NCBI GenBank assembly: GCA_029215795.1
Contig: JARDYH010000002.1
Location: forward strand, 60,985,001-61,049,000
Length of the DNA stretch: 64,000 bases
Direction of reading: 5' to 3'
Source: Anniella stebbinsi
Lineage: Eukaryota > Chordata > Lepidosauria > Squamata > Anniellidae
A program made the translations under genes and the position numbers. Positions 1 through 11,540 of this stretch are shown one piece after another. The number at the start of each line of letters is the position of its first letter. Positions within the stretch are counted from its first letter, which is position 1. The notes beneath the pieces are model-generated. The model was not told the origin of the DNA. It was given only the letters and a program-made list of their open reading frames with translations, and made no database searches.

Positions 1-288
1 ACTTGGTGACTAACTTGCAAAATGCAATGGAGTCATGGATGCTTAACAAGACTCTAGATACCTATTTCCTGCAAGAAATGGATGTTACACCGCTCCTCTT
101 GGTGCATGTAAAGAGATAATTTAAAACAAATGTACCACTGATGTGGATCCATGCTCAACATGCACTGGGATCTGTCCTGCAACTAAAAATTGGCTTTCTG
201 CAACTGTTTTGATCAATTTGGGTTGTACTTGGTACTTTTAATAGGTAAAGTGCTTTGCATTCTTTATTTCATTTACCTCAGAATAAGC
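1..288. other. intronic, nothing recognised
   Basis: Non-coding sequence upstream of the first MITE. I see no exon, RNA gene or clear repeat. By position it belongs to the KCNN2 intron preceding the pore exon. Confidence 0.5.
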
Positions 289-296
289 CTCTTGCT

Positions 297-616
297 TAGG
301 CTGACCATATGAAAAGGAGGACAGGGCTCATGTAACTTTAACAGTTGTAGAGAAAAGGGAATTTCAGCCAGTGTCATTTGTATACAATTAGTTCCTGGTG
401 ATATTCCCTCTTCATCACAACAGTTAAAGTTGCAGGGGCCCTGCCTTCTTTTGTATATAGTCACTCTAGTCTAGTGTCTGCTCCTTTAACTGTTGTGATG
501 AAGAGGGAATTTCACCAGGAACTAATTGCATACAAATGACACTGCCTGAAATTCCCTTTTCTCTACAACTGTTAAAGTTACATGAGCCCTGTCCTCCTTT
601 TCATATGGTCAGCCTA
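297..616. mobile_element. palindromic hAT-like MITE with perfect 8-bp TSD
   Basis: The two halves are near-perfect reverse complements: the left end reads TAGGCTGACCATATGAAAAG and the right end is its inverse, finishing in CATATGGTCAGCCTA. The centre is near 450-480. The element is flanked on both sides by the identical octamer CTCTTGCT (289-296 and 617-624). An 8-bp duplication with a TAGG terminus is what hAT transposase leaves, so this is a non-autonomous hAT-type element of 320 bp. It has no coding capacity; the 63-codon reading frame inside is incidental. Confidence 0.85.
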
Positions 617-624
617 CTCTTGCT

Positions 625-1191
625 ATTGTCGCTCCATAGATTGGGAACTGAACTCTGATCTTAAGGTTGAGATACTTGACATCCCTGGAAGCTAGTTTTA
701 GCACTGGCAAGTCAGCAACTATGGGTGCTATTGTCACTGCAGGCAGATGTTAGATGTGGCTGCACTGGGTGTTCAGAGGGGAGAGCAGAATACCATCAGC
801 TGGCTATGCCTCATTTTATGTTCATTCACCATAATGTGTGGACATAGCTTGCATAGCTTGTATGTATTTAGCCCTATTTAGAAATTTTGCTGAACATTCC
901 TAGGTAAGTGGAGCCGGTGGGTGCAATCCCACTTCTCTGTCATGAATAGCTACCCAGATATAATGTCTGCATAGATATGACACATTAAATTACCTGAAAG
1001 AGGCTCCATGTCCTCAAGGGGCAATAGGGCGTGCTGCTGCCCCTTGGTTGGGTGCTTCACTGCCCTGCCCTGGATGTACATACTTTAGGCATGGACATCT
1101 GCAGTAACAAAGCCTACAGGCTTGTTTATTCATTTAACCACCTTTTAAGACTGCAGAAGAAACATTCACATAAACTAGGGTTTCCGATCGA
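625..1191. other. intronic, no gene seen
   Basis: Unassigned non-coding sequence between two MITEs. The short open frame at 1031-1219 has no recognisable protein similarity and runs into a repeat. Confidence 0.4.
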
Positions 1192-1411
1192 GGCAGATCT
1201 ACACCTCGTGTCATATTGATACAATCCCATCATGGTGAGGCTATATCCCTCTTGTACATTTATATCTCATAGTGCACACAGTGACCTCCCTTGTGGTATT
1301 TTGGATATTACAAAATAGAAAGCAGGAAATAATGTTAATAAAGCCATATACTCCAACAGTTATCAGTGCACTTCAATACCGATAAAAAACACTAGTGTAG
1401 ATCTAGCCCTG
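1192..1411. mobile_element. short hAT-like MITE, GCAGATCTACAC end
   Basis: The left end contains GGCAGATCTACACC and the right end reads GTGTAGATCTAGCCC, an imperfect inverted repeat. The interior (CCCATCATGG, GGCTATATCCCTCTT, AGTTATCAGTGCACTTCAAT) matches 37331-37921, so this is a smaller member of the same family. No clear target duplication was found. Confidence 0.55.
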
Positions 1412-1709
1412 GTTTCAGCACCCAGCATATATGGGCATTTGCTGGGGCCCACATGTCTCAGCAGGGACAACCAGGGTTGATGCCTTGCTTGTCCCTGGAG
1501 GTGCTGCTGCATCTTTCCCCTTGCACTCACCCACAAGCTTACTTGGTGGCACTTGTCTCCTGGCCTATTACAGCATAGCTGTCAGTCTGCTCACAAGTAA
1601 GTGTGGCGGGGAGGTGAGCAGCTGCCTTGCCTTCTCCCTCTGCACTCTCATTGGTGGATTGACCCTGTGGAGATGGCTGCAGTGCAGTGATGGATCTAGT
1701 ATAGAAACT

Positions 1710-2408
1710 GAGGCCTTATCCACATCAGCCATTTATTCCAGAATAGTATCGAGGTCGTCCCTACTGGGCCACATGACGCACAGCTGATCCTGCCGTGATC
1801 TAGGGACGATCGGTCAATCATTCAGGAATATTGGTGACTGGATTTTTCATGGCTTTTCTGGCTCTCTTGCTACAATCCCAATGTCCGTGGCTGGTGTGCC
1901 CCCCCCCTTCCCAATGCTGTTATTGTTCAGTGCGAGCTCCCAGCTCAGCGAACAACTAACCCGCTGTCAGGGGCGGTGTCCAGCGATTTTGGTCATATGC
2001 GGTAGTGGGCATCCGCCATTTCAGCACATTAGTTGATTGGTTATCAGTGTGTTTTGGTGCCAACTGTGTATATATATTTTTAACACAAACATATTGATGC
2101 GCAGGAGTGCATTTTCGACACAGTACCCATCCCCCCTGAATTGCTGTGTGTTTGCGCTGGTGCGCATCTCTGAGGAGTTATTTTTTAAAAAATATCCATG
2201 CCCCATACCCATCTGCCTAGCCCCGCCCATTTCTGCTGATGCACATTAGGAAACGCTGTCATGGGGCACATGTCCTCCTGCAACGGCACCCCTTTACTTG
2301 CAGGAGCCTTCCCTCATGTGTGCCCCATGTGCGGCAATCGCGGAAGTGGGAAACCTCGCAATCACCTCTCCCCCCTCTCGAAAGGGCTCTAGGTGTAGAT
2401 GAGCCCTG
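1710..2408. mobile_element. hAT-like MITE, about 700 bp
   Basis: The left end GAGGCCTTATCCACATCAGC and the reverse complement of the right end, CAGGGCTCATCTACACC, form a diverged terminal inverted repeat. It carries GGGCCACATGACGCAC at about 1767-1782, also present near the left end of the elements at 21385 and 34262, which ties these MITEs together. The GC-rich right half contains only incidental frames. Confidence 0.5.
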
Positions 2409-3380
2409 AATGAAATCTAAAAAGAGAAAAGTATAAAACAGTGCATTTGGAGAATAAAAACAAAACTTTTTTTTTTTATCAGCTGAGGAAATCCTAAAAT
2501 AACAATGAGCTATAAATATGATGTGCCTTTTAAATACAGATTGTCATTAAGCAGATCATGGTGTAATGGTCCAGCCTCTCTTATCTGCATCTTTACTATA
2601 GTCAGCCCATGTGGTAAAATTGTCACATATGTCTTATCTATAACAGTTTGGACTTATTCTAGAACACTGCAGCCTCTTAAACCAAGATGGATGTCCTTTA
2701 TTTTATTCCAGCTACTTAATATTCCATACCATATATTGTAACTCCATAGTGCCTCTTAGTATATTGTGTTAGAAACAAGTTCCCATCCTCAAAATGTTCC
2801 CTTTTCTACAGTGTTCCTGAGTTCCCAGCTCAGAGATATAAAATTAGATGACTATTAGTCTTCTCTCTTTACTCTAGCTGGATTCAACTTGGAAAACCTC
2901 ACATTGCCAGAATGCATGGAGGAATGTCTTATACAAATGTTACTTTTTTATCATATTCCGGAATTCATAGAAGAAGAAAAGCCTTATTTCCTGTTTACTG
3001 TAATTAGCGGTGCTTATTGAAGGCCTATTAAAAATGGAATGTTCCAAATGCCTTGCTTTTAAAAGGAAAAGACATTAGCTTTTAAAAATCAAAACCATCA
3101 AAATAAATGTTCAAACAGGAAATCTTATGAAATCAGGTGAAACAAATGCATATAAGGTGATATTATGGAATTTTGTTTCCTTTTCTTTTGTTAAATTAGA
3201 AAGAACAAGCCTCCTCCTCTCACTGACAGTCAGACAAAGACCTGCTTGAACAAACATATTTTAAAATTCCTTTTGCTTTGTATGTCAAGGGCCATAGAAA
3301 GTGCTGCTGCATCACAAATGCAAGAGAACTTTCCATTCATTAGTGCTTTGAAAAATCAGAGTTATTGCTGTATTTCATCC
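2409..3380. other. intronic; possible conserved non-coding stretch
   Basis: No gene is seen. About 2990-3170 is free of recognisable repeats and rich in TAATTA-like and homopolymer A/T words of the sort common in vertebrate conserved non-coding elements. That reading rests on composition only and needs cross-species alignment. Confidence 0.25.
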
Positions 3381-3382
3381 AA

Positions 3383-3449
3383 TTTATTTATTTATTTTCT
3401 TACATTTATATACCGCCGCATAGCCGAAGCTCTCTGGGCGGTTTACAAA
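3383..3449 (-). repeat. L2/CR1-like LINE 3' tail
   Basis: Reads (TTTA)n, then ACATTTATATACCGCC, CATAGCCGAAGCTCTCTGG and GCGGTTTACA. On the - strand this is a short GC hairpin followed by ATAAAT repeats, the usual 3' end of squamate L2/CR1-group LINEs. Equivalent tails occur at 4682, 18566, 23852 and 41880. Confidence 0.65.
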
Positions 3450-3501
3450 ATATGTAATGACTGTCATTGAAAAATGAGCCAAACACCAGGAACTGTTACT
3501 T

Positions 3502-4007
3502 TGGCTCAGTTCAGACACCACGTTTCTCAACAGTGGTTTTAGAACTCCAAGGTGGAGTTTTTACACCATCATTGAGAAATGTGTTGTCTGGCGGGAAACA
3601 CTCCATACTGAATATCCATGCTGTGCAGAGGAGAGTTCCTGCACAACCATTGTGTTGCATGTTGTATGTTGTGTGGAGGACTCTGTGGAGTTTTCTGTTG
3701 CATTGAGTTGACAGGCTACAGATTTCCCTGGCAAGAGCAGTGAAAGGAGCAAGTGCCACTCTAGGAGAGCCACTGGGATTAGTTTTTTGCAGCAATGGCT
3801 GATGGGATACCATTGGAGGACTGGGGGAGAGAGAGGGTGGAGGAACTGTCAATCAAACATTGCAATGGATTTTACTCAACTCCACGGTAGCCCACAGTCA
3901 CACAACAGAGGAGTTACAACATGTTGTGTGGGGAGTACCTCCTAAAAATTCAACCGTTGAGTAGAGTTTTCGCACTGCGTTGACTAACATGTTGTCTGAA
4001 CTGAGCC
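3502..4007. mobile_element. hAT-like MITE, GGCTCAGTTCAGACA ends
   Basis: Both ends carry GGCTCAGTTCAGACA in inverted orientation (left at 3503, right ending 4007), with further inverted similarity inside (TTTCTCAAC, ACTCCA, AACATGTTGT words). About 505 bp, no coding capacity. A related end, GGCCTGTTCAGACAACA, is seen at 16686. No target duplication could be read. Confidence 0.6.
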
Positions 4008-4680
4008 TTTGTGTACATCTAGGATATAAATAAGTTTCCTCTAGAATTGTGATGTCTAATTCATCAGTCTCCTCTGAAAGAGATGACATCTTATGTACTA
4101 CAAGTGACATAGTGGATTTGGGATGTGTTCATCAAGTCAGGTACATTCAAATGTTCAAAACACTAAAGTTGATATTTCTAAATACTGAGGGAGCAAATAC
4201 AGTGACAAAAATGTGCCATTTTAATTATCTCAGCATGCTGGCAATGTGAAATGAATCACTATGATTTTCAAGATCTTGTTTACCCAACCCAGGATATCTG
4301 GGGTTATTTCTGACGTTGTTGATTCAGTGTGAATGAACAGCTCTTGCTTACAGCCACGACTGTGTGGCTAACGATGTGACTATAGTCAAAGGATTTTATT
4401 TGCTAATTGACTAGTTTCGGCATAAGAGAAACAATTAAATCAATTATGATGATTATTATTATTGTTTGATTCATTGTGTGTGTATGCGCGCACACACATA
4501 TAATTATGGATAGATAGGTAGATCAATAGGTAACTTTGAATTGAGCTCAATCAAATATTTATGAGTATGACTTTGTTCCAAAGTGTGTTTACTTGGCAGT
4601 ATTTATTGCACAATGTCATAACCTTAACCAATAAATCTGTCTACATCTGTTAATTGCTTAATTGAATAGAACAGTTGTGA
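4008..4680. other. intronic; microsatellites
   Basis: No gene. It contains (ATT)n near 4452, alternating GT/GC/AC at about 4475-4500 and GATA-type repeats near 4508-4525. Confidence 0.45.
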
Positions 4681-4681
4681 A

Positions 4682-4735
4682 TTGTTATGAATCGCCCAGA
4701 GAGCTTTGGCTACTGGAAGGTATGGAAATGAAACA
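4682..4735 (+). repeat. L2/CR1-like LINE 3' tail
   Basis: Reads ATGAATCGCCCAGAGAGC and TTTGGCTACTGG, a decayed copy of the squamate LINE 3' hairpin in + orientation, followed by (CAG)n. Confidence 0.45.
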
Positions 4736-5040
4736 GCAGCAGCAGCAGGAGGGAAGAGAGTACAAGAATATTCCAGAGATGGTCTTCCTTTTTCTTTTTT
4801 AAGATAGTACTGGCAATTGCCATGAGACAGCCTTGGTGGCTTGTTATGGGGAGTGCTGCTGGAGAAGCATGACTTGGTGCCATCCTTGTATATTCCTAAG
4901 ATGCTCCTGTAGAGACTCTCAGCTGTTATTAACTGTGCCTTAGTCTTTTTCAGTGAATGGTATATTAGTGAATGGGAGAAATTGACAGCCATGAATATTA
5001 GTTCTTTATCCAAAGGAAGAAATCTGTTTTGTGCTACACT

Positions 5041-5240
5041 ATGGGTACCTCTTCACAGCTTATTTGGGTTGCCTTTACTTCGCTCTGATGGCATTTTGTA
5101 CACACGAGTGCGGTGCAAATCAGACGTCTATGCGATTTATAGCCTCCGTTAACGCGTGTTTCCAAGGTGTCGCTTAAACACGACTTTTAATTTTTCTCCG
5201 ATGTTCGATTGCATTTTGGTCGTGTAAACCTCCACTGCCC
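5041..5240. mobile_element. hAT-like MITE, homologous to 9652-10012
   Basis: The internal stretch at about 5168-5228 (CGCTTAAACACGACTTTTAA, TTTTTCTCCG, GCATTTTGGTCGTGTAAA) aligns with 9781-9838 of the better preserved element. Ends are diverged, so boundaries are approximate. Confidence 0.4.
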
Positions 5241-7440
5241 ATTCAGATTAATGCTAATCATGGGTGTAATTTGGTGGGCAGGGCTTGTGATGTCATGAGT
5301 GAATGCCTGCCTCCAAGTTTACTGCCACTTTCCCCACTTTCCTTGGGGGCAGTACTTTCAGGATACAGGGGGAAGTACTTTAGTCATATTACCCTGATCT
5401 GCTGCGAAACTCCTTCCTCCTACTTCCTTCTTCTTCTCTGTTCAGTAATGGCTGGTCTCAATTTTCCGGAACTAAAAGTAAAGTTCCTTTTCAATACCCA
5501 CTGGAATCTTTCTTTCGTCAAGACGAGTGGATACTCACATGGAGCTGCTTCTACAGGAATCAAGGGGGTTGGAATAATGTGCGTGCTTCATTTTTAGAAT
5601 ATTTTGTGGTTTGCTAAGGCTACCCTTCTCTCCCCCCTCCCTTGCTGGAATAATGGCTTGAAAAAGGAAGGGAAAGTTCTTTACATGCAAGGCTGTTCCT
5701 GCCATTGAGCGCTGTTACTTGGGAGTAAGCAGCATTGAGCAGGTGGGGGATTTTCTCCCCAGGAAGCTTAGCACCCGAGCGTGCATCGTGTTTCGTATCT
5801 ACTCTCCCTTCTTTCATTGATTTTCCTGGAAGTTGTGTGTGTGTGTGTGTGTGTGAGTGTGTATCGCAATGAAAAGAACACTTACTTTATTATCATAAAG
5901 CAATGCAATATCTTTATTCTACTAATGGCTACATGTGGCCAAAATCCCATTGAAAAGTATGGCTGGAGTAATCTGAAAGGCCAGCGCAAGATGGGAAAAC
6001 ACAGGGGATTGGGCGGAATGTGCCAAACAAAAGGGAAACTGCAACAATCATATGGAAATTAATGTCAGTCCACAGATGCAACATCTGAGCTGACTCCCCC
6101 ACGTTGGGTGTCCCCTGCTGGGCTGGTCATTCAAATGGCACTGCCGGTTGCCGGAGTGGTACCGGAGAGCGGGCACGCCAGACTGTATGCTCCAGCCTCC
6201 TCATTCTGTGCTGAAAACAACACAATTGGTAGAATAGCAAGCAGACTGGGGGGGGGGGGAGGAAGAGAGAACTTAAGTGCCATGCACTGTTTTTTGGGGG
6301 GGCATCGTTCATCCCTCCCCCACTACCGTATTCCCAGTCACCCACCTCTGTGATGCAGAGACCAGATGGATTGGCGAGGTTGCACTCTAGCCCGCTGAGT
6401 GTAGGGTATCTCAGAACCATTGTGAGCTGGCATCTCGGGGTCCGTAGACAGACAGAATAATAGCCAGTTTGTATGGAACTGGAAAAATCAGTGCAAAATG
6501 CAACATTGTAATGGATAGGATACACAAAAATTTGTCCTTGAAGCAGCACATTTCCAAGACGGCAAGCTGCCGCAAGCATGAGGGAAGGGGGTTTGGATGT
6601 CCAGTATCCAGCGTCTGATTCTTGGCAGGAGCAATGGGGGGGGGGGCGGATGCTACTCAGGCGGCTGTTCGCCATGGTCATCAAGTACCTGGAAAAATGT
6701 TTCTTTTTTGGTTTTACAATAGGTTGTCCAATGATGCCCTACTAACAACTATAATTGTAGACACATCCAATGTTTAGAAATCGTACCCACGTGCGAAGTC
6801 ACGAGCGATCGTGATTGGACAGACAACAGTGAGAAAGTCAGGTGGGCGGAGTTAATGAATGGCGTAAAAGTCCGGTGGAGGTACCATCAGGAGACAGGGT
6901 GGTGCTTTCGTCAATTTTTCCACATTCAACTATACACCCCTGAACCGACTCTGCAGTGACACTCCACATATAAACAATTGTAAAGTGCATTTTATGATGC
7001 CCGTAATTAGTCTTAACGGCTCTCTTCTACTGCTATTAGACATAAATACAAATATAGGAAAAAGCGTATATTATCAGAAACAGGCGCCAAAGAGACATCG
7101 TGTAGAACACCCCCCCCCCCCCCCATGATTTATTAGAACTGGCAACCTGGAAAAAAAGTAAAAGGCCTGCTTTAAATGGTTGAAAACCCTGGAATGTTTT
7201 ATGTCATTGACAATGTTAACCTGAATGAGACTACAAATGCTTAGCACTTCGCAATTTCAGGAGAATGGATTTTACTTTTTTACAGACTATAATATTTGCT
7301 AAACACTCTGGTCTGGAGCAAGCGTAATGGGAAACAATGATTTTCTGCTATACGAATGAGTCATTTCCTGCTATATGAATGAACCAGGCACAGGTACTCA
7401 TCTTCTTTCATACCTTTACGGATATTGAAGACTTTCACTT
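5241..7440. other. intronic; no gene recognised
   Basis: Contains a (GT)n run at about 5835-5857, G-runs near 6248 and 6637, and a C-run at 7111-7125. An open frame of 185 codons on the - strand (6127-6684) is the longest outside the retrotransposon and the foldback element, but it shows no domain I recognise and I do not call it a gene. CpG-bearing sequence around 6780-7100 looks like an unassigned older repeat. Confidence 0.35.
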
Positions 7441-7447
7441 CTGATTT

Positions 7448-7608
7448 TAAACAAACCACATCCCCATGATGTCCAAACTCAGGGAATTGTGGTTTGTTTA
7501 TATGGTCAGTAAGAAAACCCAGGATCAAACTGCAATTTCAGATCCTGGCTTGTTCTCAAACCATAGTTGAAACAAACCACAATTCCTGAGTTCAGTTGTC
7601 ATGGGTAA
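7448..7608. repeat. imperfect inverted repeat (MITE-like)
   Basis: The words AAACAAACCACA, CATGATGTCC, ACTCAGG and AATTGTGGTTTGTTT on the left recur inverted or repeated on the right (GAAACAAACCACAATTCCTG, TTGTCATGGG), centred near 7525. This is consistent with a small foldback element. Confidence 0.4.
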
Positions 7609-9651
7609 CTAATTTGCTTTTCTGGCACACAAGAGAGGAGGTACAGAAGCTTGAGGTTTGCTTGTTCAGCTATAGGGTAATGATGGTTTCCCATTCCATC
7701 TGAATTGGCCACTGGGCATGTTAGCAATTTCCAGAAGAGTAACTGAGTTACACTGCTGTAGACAAAACAACAAAGAACTTTGTTTCAGCTTAAGTATATC
7801 TGATGGTGCCCCTTTTGTCAGATGCAGATGGCCTAAAATTATTTATTTGTATAAATATACACTGAACATAAAAATGATCACAGCCATGTACAGCGTTAAA
7901 ATCACAGCAATACCAATTCAGGATAAAGATAAAACAATCACAGAATCAATAAAACCAATATACATAGCTGGGTTACACTGCAAGGAAAGCCTGAGTGAAC
8001 AGATATGTCCTAAAATGCAATACTGTATACCTGCTTAATGTTAATTTTAGTGTCATTTGTATCCCACTTAATCTTATCACAGGTGGCTGAAGTTGATTCT
8101 TACTAAGTCAAGGGCCAATTCACCCAAGTGTTCCAGTCAGGGTTGCTCCTTTGCCCCCAATTTGAATGGGCTGCCTGAAGAATATGACATGAGAATAAAC
8201 TATGTTGGGGATTGCCACTACTAACCTTCCTAGTGTGAATTGAACATTGCCACACAAAATTGCATTTGGAGGATTGCTAGTGCTCTAAGTCAGAAGGCGT
8301 TGTACAGCTATTCCATCTTTTTCTCCTTCACAGATTTTCTGTGGTAAGAAAAAAAAAGACAGAAGAAGTGATGGGAAAACACAGGAGGGCTCTGACTGGA
8401 AGATCTTGTCTTGACCCCATGTAAAATTCCATGAGTGAGGCAAACTGATTGCATATTAAATCTGCATCTGGAAGCATCCTTGGTGTTTGTAGCTAAGTGT
8501 ATTGGTTGGTATGGGCTGAAGAATGTATCCAGCTGTATACAGAATGGTTCTTGAAATAACATCCTGCATAATATACATGTACCTCTCCTTATTTAGCTCT
8601 ATAATACTGTGTATTGTTTATATGTCTATATTCTTTAGCACCTTTCCAACGTTTTCTGTTGTTTTGCACATTTTGCTTTCCATTCATGCCTGTATGACTG
8701 TGGCTCACTTCGTACATTTACTGAACTAGCAAGAAACTTCGCATGGTGGTGGAGCAAGTGGACACTCTTGTTTCCACTGTGCATTTCATGCCACATGGGA
8801 TGCCGACACTTGACATGGATACCCAACCCGTAGAACGCACAATCTGCCTCCCTTCCTAGGTGTTTTCTTTTTTCTTTTTTTTTTGAGGAGAGGAGGAGAA
8901 GGGAGAATCTGTCATCATATAGAATATATTCATCACATGTGATATTATGAAGTGAAAGGAAAGGTCACACAACTGCTTTCCACTGTGCAAAGGTCACCTG
9001 CCAATGAGTGTATTAAGCAACCAAAATATTGGGCATCAGTTACTTCTAAAGTCTAGAAGTCAGACTCAAAGCCTTTTCATAGTATCTCAGAGAGCACTTC
9101 TATCCATTGTGTTTAGTGGGATTTAGATCAGGCAATAATTCAAATTAATTGTGCATTAACAATGGGCTTGGGTTTCTTTTTTTGAAGACAAAGCATGTAG
9201 AAAATGTTCAGTGTATTGAGGTGGGGGGGGGGCTGGGCGGGAGAAAAGCCATCCTCCTCTACCTATTCTTTAAACTACTGATGAAAAGACAGAAGATTTA
9301 TTATTTTGGGGGGCGTCTAATAGCTAGTTACTCCACTCAGTGTCAAATTGACAAGTTTCAGATTTAGTGGGATGAACAGTTTCCGCTATTATTAGTCTAA
9401 CTGTATAATATTTAACAGGGTTCTGCTTTGCTCAGATCAGTAGTGTTTTGCAAGATGGTTTTTAGAAAAATACTCTTAAATGTTTTCCCTCCAATCTTTC
9501 TATTAATCTTCCTAGTAATTCTGGTTGCATTATTTAGAGTTAGAGTTATTGATAGATTGTGAACTTTATTATTTAGATTATCAGTAGCGAGTAGGCTACA
9601 CTGAGACTAACAACTCTGCAAGTAAGCTCAGATGTAAAGTTTGATCCTTTC
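7609..9651. other. intronic; no gene seen
   Basis: No exon or RNA gene. There is a weak LINE-tail-like TTATTTATTTGTATAAATAT at about 7838, a T-run near 8870-8885 and a G-run near 9223. Short open frames here lack recognisable similarity. Confidence 0.4.
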
Positions 9652-10012
9652 TTAGGCTGCCTCTACAAGAGAGGTTTAAAGCTCTTTCAAGGTGCTTAAA
9701 AAAATTTACCTCTACAAGAACGGAGCGCAAATCGGGCGTAGAGGCGCGTTATCTCTCCGATTATGCACATTATCGAATGCGCGTTAAATCGCGAGTTTTA
9801 TTTTGCTCCGGCCGTTAAAGCGCATTTTGACTATGTGAACAAGCGCTGATGCGCATTAACTACTTGGAAAGCGCATTTTGGTCATCCGTTAATGCGCTTC
9901 GCCGCCTCTCGCCGCCTCTCGTGCAGAGGTATTAGGTGTAAATGCGCTTCAGCGATTATGCGCATAATCGCCTAACCAGGCGCAAAAGCAAATCCTTGTA
10001 GAAAGGACCTTA
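9652..10012. mobile_element. hAT-like MITE rich in GCGCATTA words
   Basis: The terminal inverted repeat is TTAGGCTGCCTCTACAAG on the left and, read on the other strand, TAAGGTCCTTTCTACAAG on the right. Flanking octamers ATCCTTTC and ATCTTCTT agree at 5 of 8 positions, all differences being C/T, compatible with an old 8-bp duplication. The interior has repeated GCGCATT, AATGCGC and GCGTTA words in both orientations and many CpGs for this AT-rich region. It shares its core with 5041-5240. Confidence 0.6.
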
Positions 10013-10800
10013 ATCTTCTTGGGATTCAGATGAGTGTGAAACAACTGTCAAGGAAAAACTGATGAGTAGCAATTGTGTTTGGATAACAGGCAGCTATTGT
10101 AACAATTACAGTGGGATGTATCACTCATCTCAGACATTATTGTGAGCAAAAAGTAAAAAAAGTTGAGCGTCATAGTATGCATTTGAACCATATTAGGGAA
10201 AAGAGCACTTCAAGTACAGTTTCTTCTATGGGCCTAGGATAGTAACAGAATCTGGACAATTGCCTTGAAAAATATAAATAATTCAGACTTTTATGAGTGA
10301 TTCCATCCCTGCTGAGGTCAGTGGTAAAATTCTTAGCTTCAGGGTGAGTTGGAGCAGAATCATTTTGCATTTCAGTTACTAGTTAATAGATTAAGGCTTG
10401 CTCAAATTCATGTTTAACATGAGCAGCTCCTGCGGAATACGTTTGACATGTATGCTTGAGGAATCTCCTGTGGAGGTTTCTGCTTCGAGTTCCCAGGACA
10501 GGATTCGTTCTTATTGAATTTAAAGTTCACACCCTATTAAAATGTATGGTTGATAGATACATTTTCTTGCTTTGATCCTCAGTTATAAGTAGATTGCTAT
10601 TTTAAATTGGTTGTTATATCATTCCAAAACAATTCCCTCATAATTACCACATTCTTACCACATGTAGTCATTCTTAAGGATCTCTAAAGAAAATACCTAT
10701 AATTACATTGTGCAGACTTGGCTGGATTGAGACTTTCCATGAGTGGAATTCTGCTCACAGGATACTCCTGCTGGAGGAACAGGTGGGGGAGTCAACAAAT
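10013..10800. other. intronic; no gene seen
   Basis: Unassigned non-coding sequence. No repeat or exon recognised. Confidence 0.4.
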
Positions 10801-10802
10801 TA

Positions 10803-11540
10803 GGTATTTATTTATTTATTTATTTGAAATATTTATATACATTCCCAATTGAAAATCTCAAAATGGTTTATAATAAATTAGAAAACAATAAAATACTATA
10901 AACACATAAATTTTACAGATTACAAGGCTATGTAAGACAATGTTTAAAACAACTTAGTCTGCCACCCTATGCTCACTTACTTGGGAGTAAGCCCCTTTGA
11001 AATAAATAGTACTTCTGAGTAGACATGCATAGGATTGCAGTCTTAATCAGTTAATCTTTCGGAAAGCCAGGGCATATAAATAGATTTGTAATTAACGTCA
11101 AAACACATGTTAATCAAAGCTGGATTTATCAAAGAGGGAGGTCATTCCAGAGGGTGGGGGCCACCACAGGAAAGGCCCATTGCTATGTGGCTTCCGGACG
11201 AAACTCTGCAGGATGTGGCATGGACATCAAAGCCTCCCCTGACTATTGTAGTGGTCTAATGGGTCTATATAGGGAAGATGATATTTCAGGTAACTCGGTC
11301 CTAGGTTGTTTAAAGATTTATGATTCAAAAATAATACCTTTGACTTGTCTCTGTAGCAAACTGGCAGCCAGTGTAGCGCTTTCAGCACTGGTTTTATGTG
11401 AACATGGTAAAGCATTCAGCAGCTTTGCTGCAGCATTCTTTACTAGCTGCAGCTTCCAACCTTCCTCAAGGGCAGCCTCACATAGAGAGCACTCTGTTGA
11501 TACCCTCTTCTCCCTACAACCCCTTGGTGCCCATTGAAAA
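10803..11540 (-). mobile_element. L2-like LINE remnant
   Basis: On the - strand the frame at 11415-11227 encodes HIKPVLKALHWLPVCYRDKS, then a KVLFL block and NLGPSYLKYHLP, the conserved block near the C-terminus of L2/CR1-group ORF2 proteins. The sequence continues on the - strand toward a (TTTA)n tail at 10803-10824. The 3' part is interrupted by the short GCAATCCTATGC repeat at 10971-11043. Frameshifts and stops make it a dead, 5'-truncated copy. Confidence 0.65.
10971..11043. repeat. short dispersed repeat (CCTATGC...GCATAGGATTGCA)
   Basis: The left end CCACCCTATGCTCACTTACT and right end GACATGCATAGGATTGCAG are inverted, with TTGGGAGTAAGCCCC and CTTCTGAGTAG between. Related copies are at about 20185-20275, 41112-41208, 51516-51572 and 59742-59805. 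It looks like a small, high-copy palindromic element of the host lineage. Confidence 0.5.

Noticed and set aside
1431..1787. 118-codon open frame
   Set aside because: Extends into the MITE starting at 1710 and shows no recognisable domain.
6127..6684. 185-codon open frame on the - strand
   Set aside because: No domain or family pattern recognised, low-complexity Pro/Ser and Cys content, crosses G-run simple sequence, no splice or promoter context.
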